This document shows, piece by piece, positions 21,978 to 27,790 of a stretch of DNA of 30,338 nt. The position numbers and the translations under genes are program-made. The first letter of the stretch is position 1, and the number at the start of each line of letters is the position of its first letter. The stretch lies in NCBI GenBank assembly GCA_023418575.1, contig JAEZZM010000020.1, forward strand, positions 1 to 30,338. Direction: 5' to 3'. This stretch comes from Actinomycetes bacterium (lineage in GTDB: Bacteria > Actinomycetota > Coriobacteriia > Coriobacteriales > JAEZZM01). The notes beneath the pieces were generated by a model. The model did not search any database. It was given only the letters and a program-made list of their open reading frames with translations, and had not been told where the DNA came from.

Positions 21978-23063
21978 TTAGTCCTCCAGATCAGTAGCTA
22001 CCAATGGACTTACTGGATCTTGATCATCTTCACCAATTCCCAAAGCTTTGCGTACTAATCCTTCTATCTCATCTGTAAGATCTGGATGCTCTTCCAAAAA
22101 GAGCTTGGCAGCATCTCTTCCCTGACCCAGACGTTCTTCATTATAGGTATACCAAGCGCCGGATTTCTTAATAATTCCCTCTTCAACACCTAGATCTAAA
22201 AGTGAGAATTCACGGGAAATGCCTTCACCAAACAAGATATCAAACTCAGCAGTTCTAAAAGGTGGTGCCATTTTGTTTTTAACAACCTTAACCTTTACAT
22301 GGTTTCCGTAATTCTCACCATCTTTTTTTAGAGTCTCAGTTCTGCGGATATCTAAGCGTACTGAAGCAAAAAACTTAAGAGCCCTACCACCAGAAGTGGT
22401 CTCAGGTGAGCCAAACATTACACCAATCTTTTCTCTAAGCTGATTGATGAAAATGCACATGGTATCTGACTTAGCAAGTGAACCCGCAAGTTTACGTAAG
22501 GCTTGACTCATTAGGCGTGCTTGAAGACCTACGCTGGACTCACCAATTTCACCTTCAATTTCTGCACGTGGCACTAAGGCAGCAACTGAGTCAACAACAA
22601 TAACATCAATTGCACCTGAGCGCACTAACATGTCACAAATTTCAAGAGCCTGCTCCCCCGTATCTGGCTGAGAGATTAAAACCTCATCAATATCAACGCC
22701 GAGCTGAGCTGCATAACCAGGATCAAGAGCGTGTTCTGCATCAATAAATGCAACTATTCCACCATTTTTTTGGGCCTGCGCTATGGTTGAAAGCGCAAGA
22801 GTTGTTTTACCTGATGACTCAGGTCCATATATTTCAATAATACGACCACGAGGAAGCCCGCCAATGCCAAGCGCAGCATCTAGGGCAATTGAACCTGTTG
22901 AAATTGCTTCAACTTTAAGATCAAGGCCCTCTGAATACTTCATAATAGCGCCCTTGCCAAATTTCTTGCTAATGGCTTCTCGGGTTGATTCTATTGCTTT
23001 TTTCTTTTCTTCAAGATTCTCTGGAATAACAATCTCTTGAAGAGTACGTTTTTTTGCTGCCAT
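21978..23063 (-). CDS. recA: RecA recombinase
   Basis: The 361-residue ATP-dependent strand-exchange protein and coprotease for LexA. Walker A is GPESSGKT at 80-87; VIVVDSVAALVPRAEIEGEIG (Walker B and L1 region), the FINQLREKIGVMFGSPETTSGGRALKF stretch (L2) and the C-terminal ALG region are all canonical. The length is slightly above E. coli RecA (353). ATG start with AAGGAG six bases upstream. The promoter and two LexA operators lie directly upstream; recX follows. Confidence 0.98.
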   Translation of the reverse strand: MAAKKRTLQEIVIPENLEEKKKAIESTREAISKKFGKGAIMKYSEGLDLKVEAISTGSIALDAALGIGGLPRGRIIEIYGPESSGKTTLALSTIAQAQKNGGIVAFIDAEHALDPGYAAQLGVDIDEVLISQPDTGEQALEICDMLVRSGAIDVIVVDSVAALVPRAEIEGEIGESSVGLQARLMSQALRKLAGSLAKSDTMCIFINQLREKIGVMFGSPETTSGGRALKFFASVRLDIRRTETLKKDGENYGNHVKVKVVKNKMAPPFRTAEFDILFGEGISREFSLLDLGVEEGIIKKSGAWYTYNEERLGQGRDAAKLFLEEHPDLTDEIEGLVRKALGIGEDDQDPVSPLVATDLED

Positions 23064-23077
23064 CTTATCTCCTTATG

Positions 23078-23089
23078 AAACATTTGTTC
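23078..23089 (-). promoter_or_regulatory. SOS box A of recA (LexA operator near +1)
   Basis: On the minus strand GAACAAATGTTT, followed by C, matches the GAAC-N4-GTTC form except for the last base of the 12-mer. It lies around the predicted transcription start, 15-26 bp before the ATG. Confidence 0.8.
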
Positions 23090-23091
23090 TT

Positions 23092-23120
23092 ATTATAAAG
23101 AAACATATGTTCGTTGTAAA
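23092..23120 (-). promoter_or_regulatory. recA promoter
   Basis: On the minus strand TTTACA (23120-23115), a 17-bp spacer and a perfect TATAAT (23097-23092). SOS box B fills the spacer and SOS box A lies just downstream of the -10. Confidence 0.8.
23101..23112 (-). promoter_or_regulatory. SOS box B of recA (LexA operator between -35 and -10)
   Basis: On the minus strand CGAACATATGTTTC contains GAACATATGTTT, one mismatch from GAAC-N4-GTTC. It sits wholly inside the promoter spacer. It is 23 bp centre to centre from box A, about two helical turns. Confidence 0.85.
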
Positions 23121-23163
23121 CTAGAATTCCAAGCTACAATAAAATCTTAAATCCTCTGCCTTA

Positions 23164-23225
23164 GCAAAATCTCTTAATAACATAAGTTAAAGCTCAAGGA
23201 TAACTTGAACTCATCTTTAAGAGAT
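23164..23225 (-). terminator. Probable terminator after the pgsA-cinA gene
   Basis: Outer stem ATCTCTTAA/TTAAGAGAT (23225-23217 with 23177-23169 on the minus strand) encloses an inner 8-bp hairpin (AGTTCAAG / CTTGAGCT) and ends in TTTTG. The loop region is large, so strength is uncertain. It separates the cell-envelope/rimO operon from the recA promoter. Confidence 0.5.
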
Positions 23226-23227
23226 CT

Positions 23228-24460
23228 CTATGATGTAAGCTTGAGCTCCTCAATACGCTCAATCAATAGCTCAAGTGCGTATAGGCTTGCCTGTTTTCGC
23301 ACTTCATCACGGGTACCCAAGAAATGACATTGCCTGCTTATACATTGGTTTTTATCGGCCACAGCAATATATACCAGGCCTACTGGTTTTTTGCTACTTC
23401 CGCCTTGAGGACCCGCAATGCCTGTTACTGACACACAAAGCTCTGCTCCGCTAAACTCAAGCTGCCCTAAGGCCATTTCTTTTGCGCACTGCTCAGATAC
23501 AACTTCTCCTTGAGCTAAGAGTGCTTCAGAAACACCAAGCTTTGCATGTTTGATGCGCTCAGAGTATGAGACTAAGCTGGTTTCAAAGATTTGACTTGAA
23601 CCATCCACACTGGTTATATAGCTAGCAATCATGCCGCCCGTGCAAGATTCAGCGCTGCTTATCTTAATCCCAAATTCTTTAGCCAAGCTTACAAGCTTTT
23701 GGGCGGATAGCTCAAGCTTTGTATTAAGTTCCTCGTCAGGTTCCCTATCAAGTCCCCTATCAAGCTCTGTATTGAGATTATGAGCCTGCTTAGCCTCCTT
23801 AATATGCTTAGTGCCCTTAGGATCCTTAAATACCAGCCGCCACGACTTCATAAAATAGTCGAGACAAGAAACTATTGTCAGGATAAGGGCAATCCACATG
23901 AGAATCTGCGCAAGATTTAAAAGCCACGGCAGTTTATCATGAGAAAGCGGTCCCACCTTGATATCAATAAGCAAGTATGCAATAAGAGCAAGCATAGTAA
24001 AGACCGTCTTCCACTTTCCATGCCAGGAAGCTGGTATGACCACGCCCTTATCGGCAGCAAGCATACGTAGACCGCTTACAATAAACTCTCTCAAAATAAT
24101 AATAAGAGCAATCCAAGAGGCAAGTTTTCCCTGTCCAACCAGGATTAATAAGGCGGTAGCAACAAGGATTTTATCGGCAATAGGATCAATAAATTTGCCA
24201 AAGGTTGTCACTTCACCTCTTGATCTAGCCAGATACCCATCTATGCTGTCAGTGCAGGAAAGTAAGATAAAGAAAGCACAGCTTGCATAAGGCATCCACT
24301 CTGCAAGCTCTGGCATCAAGCTTGTCCAGGGCAGACAGGCAAGAAGGTAAAAAACAGGGATGAAGGCAATCCGCACCAAGGTAACTATATTTGCTGGGGT
24401 CCAAATGCTCTCAGAGCTATGCGCCTCTTGTAAGCGATCTTGATTTGCGTGCTTAATCAT
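23228..24460 (-). CDS. PgsA-CinA fusion: phosphatidylglycerophosphate synthase + NMN amidohydrolase/CinA C-terminal domain
   Basis: A 410-residue protein made of two enzymes in one frame. The N-terminal part (about 20-205) is a CDP-alcohol phosphatidyltransferase with several membrane helices. It carries the complete motif D71-x2-D74-G75-x2-A78-R79-x8-G88-x3-D92-x3-D96, and makes phosphatidylglycerophosphate from CDP-diacylglycerol and glycerol-3-phosphate. A charged linker (about 210-250, with imperfect LDRGLDREPDEELN repeats) leads to a CinA/PncC domain (250-410: SSAESCTGGMIASYITSVDGSS, SVTGIAGPQGGSSKKPVG), an NMN deamidase family. In most bacteria these are separate adjacent genes in the order rimO-pgsA-cinA-recA, kept here. 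The start overlaps the rimO stop by 8 bases (ATGATTAA). Confidence 0.92.
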   Translation of the reverse strand: MIKHANQDRLQEAHSSESIWTPANIVTLVRIAFIPVFYLLACLPWTSLMPELAEWMPYASCAFFILLSCTDSIDGYLARSRGEVTTFGKFIDPIADKILVATALLILVGQGKLASWIALIIILREFIVSGLRMLAADKGVVIPASWHGKWKTVFTMLALIAYLLIDIKVGPLSHDKLPWLLNLAQILMWIALILTIVSCLDYFMKSWRLVFKDPKGTKHIKEAKQAHNLNTELDRGLDREPDEELNTKLELSAQKLVSLAKEFGIKISSAESCTGGMIASYITSVDGSSQIFETSLVSYSERIKHAKLGVSEALLAQGEVVSEQCAKEMALGQLEFSGAELCVSVTGIAGPQGGSSKKPVGLVYIAVADKNQCISRQCHFLGTRDEVRKQASLYALELLIERIEELKLTS

Positions 24461-25805
24461 TGCTCAGGCTTTCTCCGATAAGTTCATAGCAAAAAGAATC
24501 TGTGAGTTTAACGCGGATTTTATCGCCAATTGCACAGTTTATTCCAGGAAGATGTACTACACCATCGGTATCAGGAGCCTGAAACCAGCAACGTCCAAGA
24601 TACTCAAAGCTCCCGTCTTCCAGCTCTTCTACTCCATCTACCAAAACCTCATGAATCTCTCCTACATGAGCTGCAGTTTGAGCAAAACCTATGCTGTCAA
24701 TGCAATCTTGTACAGCCTGAGCTCTAGATAGCTTGGTATCCTCATCAACTTGATCATCCATGCGCGCAGCAGCAGTACCCTCTTCTTGTGAGTACATAAA
24801 TACGCCGGCATAATCAAACTGAGCCTCCTGTAAAAACTGGCAAAGCTCTTCAGCCTGCTCATCAGTTTCACCAGGAAAACCAGCTATGAGAGTTGTGCGC
24901 ACAGTGATATCTTTAAATCTTGATCTCAGCATCTTAATTGTGCCCAGGAGTTCTTCATAAGAGCCACTTCTGTTCATAGCTTTCAAGATCTGTGCATTGC
25001 AATGTTGAACAGGAATATCAAAGTAAGCTAGAAGTGCATCATGTTCTTCTATGCAGGAAAGAAGTTTTTCGCTTAAACCTTCAGGTTGAAGATATAAGAC
25101 CCTAAGCCAGGCATTATAGTCTTGTGCAAGATCTGCAATAAGTGCTAAGAGATCAGCTAGGTCTTTACCTGCGTCCTTATCGTCTGCTTTAAAGTCCATA
25201 CCCCAGACACCCGTGTCTTGGCCGATAAGCACAAGTTCTTTTACTCCCCCATCAAGCAGAGCTTTTGCCTCTTCGTAGATCTCTTGACTTGGTCTGGACT
25301 TGTAGCGACCTCTAATGAAAGGGATGGCACAAAAGGTGCACATGCGATCGCAGCCCTCTGAGATTTTAATATAGGCAAAAGGTGCTTCTACGGTACGCAA
25401 AACACCTGGATCAAAATACTGAGCTCTGGTATTAGTGAGCTGTTCTATGTAGTGAACAATATTATCCTCATCTTCTGAGGGAACAAAGGCACTAACCTCA
25501 GGGAGTGAAGCTTTAAGCTCATCTGTTTTATAGCGAGAAGGTATGCAGCCTGCCAAAATGAGCTTCACCTCTGCTTTAAGCTCATGTCGCTCATCTAATA
25601 TCTCAAGGGCTGTGGTTATACCTTCTTCAGTTGAAACCTGTAAAAAGGAACAGGTATTAACTATGACGACATCTGCTTCTAAACTGTCTTCTACTACTGG
25701 ATATGAGGCTTTTAAGACGCGTGCACGCATTCTATCAGTATCAACTTCATTTTTTGCGCAGCCAAGTGTTACAAAAGCAACGCTCGGCATCTTTTGAGTG
25801 CTCAA
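24453..25805 (-). CDS. rimO: Ribosomal protein S12 methylthiotransferase RimO
   Basis: Radical-SAM enzyme that methylthiolates the conserved Asp of ribosomal protein S12. N-terminal MTTase cysteines C16 (FVTLGCAKNEVD), C52 (VNTCSF) and C87 (LAGCI) bind the auxiliary cluster; the radical-SAM cysteines are C152, C156 and C159 (CDRMCTFC), followed by AIPFIRGRYKSRP. A TRAM domain closes the 450 residues. The LGCAKNxVD form separates RimO from MiaB, whose gene is also in this window. The start appears to be TTG (25805), since the ATG five codons later has no ribosome binding site; AGAAAGAAG before TTG is only fair. Confidence 0.95.
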   Translation of the reverse strand: MSTQKMPSVAFVTLGCAKNEVDTDRMRARVLKASYPVVEDSLEADVVIVNTCSFLQVSTEEGITTALEILDERHELKAEVKLILAGCIPSRYKTDELKASLPEVSAFVPSEDEDNIVHYIEQLTNTRAQYFDPGVLRTVEAPFAYIKISEGCDRMCTFCAIPFIRGRYKSRPSQEIYEEAKALLDGGVKELVLIGQDTGVWGMDFKADDKDAGKDLADLLALIADLAQDYNAWLRVLYLQPEGLSEKLLSCIEEHDALLAYFDIPVQHCNAQILKAMNRSGSYEELLGTIKMLRSRFKDITVRTTLIAGFPGETDEQAEELCQFLQEAQFDYAGVFMYSQEEGTAAARMDDQVDEDTKLSRAQAVQDCIDSIGFAQTAAHVGEIHEVLVDGVEELEDGSFEYLGRCWFQAPDTDGVVHLPGINCAIGDKIRVKLTDSFCYELIGESLSND

Positions 25806-25825
25806 ATTATCTTCTTTCTAAGGAA

Positions 25826-25869
25826 AGCTCCAAGTTAAGGCAGCTAAAGGCCAAGGAAAACTTGGAGCT
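25826..25869 (-). other. Perfect 11-bp inverted repeat between yajQ and rimO
   Basis: AGCTCCAAGTT (25826-25836) and AACTTGGAGCT (25859-25869) pair across a 22-nt loop. On the minus strand it lies 25 bp after the yajQ stop and 20 bp before the rimO start. There is no clean T run after it (TTCCTT), so it may be a weak terminator, an RNA-stability element or a processing site. Confidence 0.55.
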
Positions 25870-25894
25870 ATAAGTAATTTAGTTAATGCTTGCT

Positions 25895-26392
25895 TTAACG
25901 ATAATTGGTATATTGCAGTGGTTGTCCGTAATCTTTGTCCTTCAAAAATTGGATAACTTCCTGAAGACTATCTCTTGAGGCAGAAGATACCCTTAGCTTA
26001 TCCCCTTCAATAGTGACTTTAACTTTAAGCTTGGTATCTTTAATATCTTTATTGATCTTTTTTGCTAAATCCTGATCAATACCCTCTTGAATAGAGCCCA
26101 CGACCCTTACCATTGCACCAGAAGCTGGACTTGGATTAGACCACTTAAAACTAGAAAGTTCAACTTTTCTGCGTACCAACTTGGTATTAAATACATCAAT
26201 GACTTGCTTAACTACAAAGTCAGAAGGCGCCAAGATGCTTACAGTTTTATCAGATTTAGAAAAATCTATACTTGCATTAGCGTCTTTAAGATCATAGCGC
26301 TGACTAAGTTCTTTGGTAGTCTGCTGATAAGCATTGTCAATTTCTTGAAGATCAACCTGTGATACCACATCAAAACTGTTTTCTTTTGCCAT
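25895..26392 (-). CDS. yajQ: YajQ-family nucleotide-binding protein
   Basis: A 165-residue cytosolic protein with two ferredoxin-like domains. The family signature is clear: FDVVSQVDLQEIDNAYQQTTKEL at the start, QRYDLK, GSIQEGIDQDLAKKINKDIKD in the middle, and KLRVSSASRDSLQEVIQFLK near the end. Members bind nucleotides, and some (Xanthomonas) bind c-di-GMP; the role here is unknown. Length matches the family (about 163). GAGGAG lies upstream of the ATG at a long spacing (about 11-12 nt). It sits between the rodZ-like gene and rimO on the same strand. Confidence 0.94.
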   Translation of the reverse strand: MAKENSFDVVSQVDLQEIDNAYQQTTKELSQRYDLKDANASIDFSKSDKTVSILAPSDFVVKQVIDVFNTKLVRRKVELSSFKWSNPSPASGAMVRVVGSIQEGIDQDLAKKINKDIKDTKLKVKVTIEGDKLRVSSASRDSLQEVIQFLKDKDYGQPLQYTNYR

Positions 26393-26452
26393 CTTAGTCT
26401 CATCTCCTCTGTAGCTTTGTGCTCACGGTTTAAAGTTTTTCCTTAAGTTCTT

Positions 26453-27790
26453 CTAATTAGCATTATTTTTAGTGCTTGAAGTTTTATTGGAGCCATTAGA
26501 CTGCTCAGCATTAGTGTCAGAGCCTTCTGCCTGAGTCTCGTTGGCTTTTGCTTGTGGAACAACATAGTTAAATACACCAGAAGAGCCTGTGCTTTTAAAT
26601 TTGACCTTATCGCCATCAAGGCTCAGGCTTACAGAACTAGGCTCTGTAGCATTTACTTTAATTGATTCCTTAAAACTATAGCTTTCAGTTATGGGGCCCG
26701 TAAAGGTTTTATAGGCAAGCATTTTGCCATCTGCTTGAATATCAAGATAGCTCTTTTTACCAGAAGCAATAGTAATGCTTAAAATGTGGTTTTGCTCCTG
26801 AGGATCCTGTGTAACCTGGTCTTGAGTGGAGCTGTCTTGGCTATTAGCGGCTGCCCCTTGGTTTGAGTTTGCTGTGCCTGTTGTATTAGTTTGACTACCG
26901 GGCGCAGGCTTGCTCTGAGCTACGGGAGTTACCACTCGTTGCTCTTGAGTACTGCCTGTTGTCTTTGGTGCAGTGCAAGATTTTATTGCAAAAAAGAGTA
27001 CAGCCAAGATGATTACTACAAGCAAAAGAGCTGCTCCATAAACGAGGCGCGTATCAATACCAAAACGAGCAGATAGACCATCGGCAAAATCAGATAGTAG
27101 ATTTCTTGATTGGTGAGGACGATACGAACCAAGCTTTTGAGAAGATTTACTTCTTTGAGCTTGGGTTCTAGAAGCGCGTGCACGCGAATCATATTCCTCA
27201 TAATCCTCATAGGCAGCTTGCAAACGCTGTGGTGGATAAGCTGGATAGCTCTCATCAAAGCCATCAAATTTATCATAGCTAGCTTGATTTCTAGTGCTTT
27301 GCCCGGCTCTCCTCGCCCCAAAGGAATGCGGCAGTCCCACAGGTCCATTTGCGCTCGATTGTCTTTGATAGCGTGAATAAACCTTGCCATAAGAGCGATC
27401 AGGCTCCAAACGCTGCTGATAGTAGCTATCTAAGTCTTGGTTATGGCTTAGCTCTGATCGGCCCGTCCTTCTCCTTTGTACCTCATCACGAGAAGGGGTT
27501 CTTAGAGAAGAGCGCTCGGACTTTAAGGAAAAATCTCGTTCACGTTCATATACATAGAGCTGATCAAAATAGGCGCTCAAAACATCGCGCGGATTAAGCC
27601 TTAAGAAGCGTGCATAGCTTGTAAGCATGCCTTGTGCATAGCCTCGAGGAGGCAAAGAAGAGAAATCTGAGCGCTCAAAAGCCTCAAGCACCTGAGGCCT
27701 AAGCTTGGTTGCATTAACAGCCTGGTCAATACTAATTCCCAGACGGCGTCTGCGTTCGTGTAAGATATCTCCAAAACGCTTTTCAGTCAT
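26453..27790 (-). CDS. RodZ-like membrane protein with N-terminal HTH
   Basis: A 445-residue bitopic protein. Residues 1-75 form the RodZ-type helix-turn-helix (FGDILHERRRRLGISIDQAVNATKLRPQVLEAFERSDF, GYAQGMLTSYARFL). A basic, R/S/Y-rich linker (about 90-235) leads to one membrane helix (249-270), then an S/T/Q/N-rich extracellular linker (275-335) and a beta-rich domain of the RodZ C-terminal type (about 336-415). RodZ links MreB to the wall-elongation machinery in rods. Whether this organism has MreB cannot be seen here, so a role in shape or division is inference. The ATG overlaps the ftsK stop by one base (TAATG), so translation is coupled. Confidence 0.87.
   Translation of the reverse strand: MTEKRFGDILHERRRRLGISIDQAVNATKLRPQVLEAFERSDFSSLPPRGYAQGMLTSYARFLRLNPRDVLSAYFDQLYVYERERDFSLKSERSSLRTPSRDEVQRRRTGRSELSHNQDLDSYYQQRLEPDRSYGKVYSRYQRQSSANGPVGLPHSFGARRAGQSTRNQASYDKFDGFDESYPAYPPQRLQAAYEDYEEYDSRARASRTQAQRSKSSQKLGSYRPHQSRNLLSDFADGLSARFGIDTRLVYGAALLLVVIILAVLFFAIKSCTAPKTTGSTQEQRVVTPVAQSKPAPGSQTNTTGTANSNQGAAANSQDSSTQDQVTQDPQEQNHILSITIASGKKSYLDIQADGKMLAYKTFTGPITESYSFKESIKVNATEPSSVSLSLDGDKVKFKSTGSSGVFNYVVPQAKANETQAEGSDTNAEQSNGSNKTSSTKNNAN

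Noticed and set aside
27016..27597. Open frames on both strands overlapping the rodZ-like linker.
   Set aside because: They overlap a well-supported gene in other frames and have no recognisable domain or start signal.
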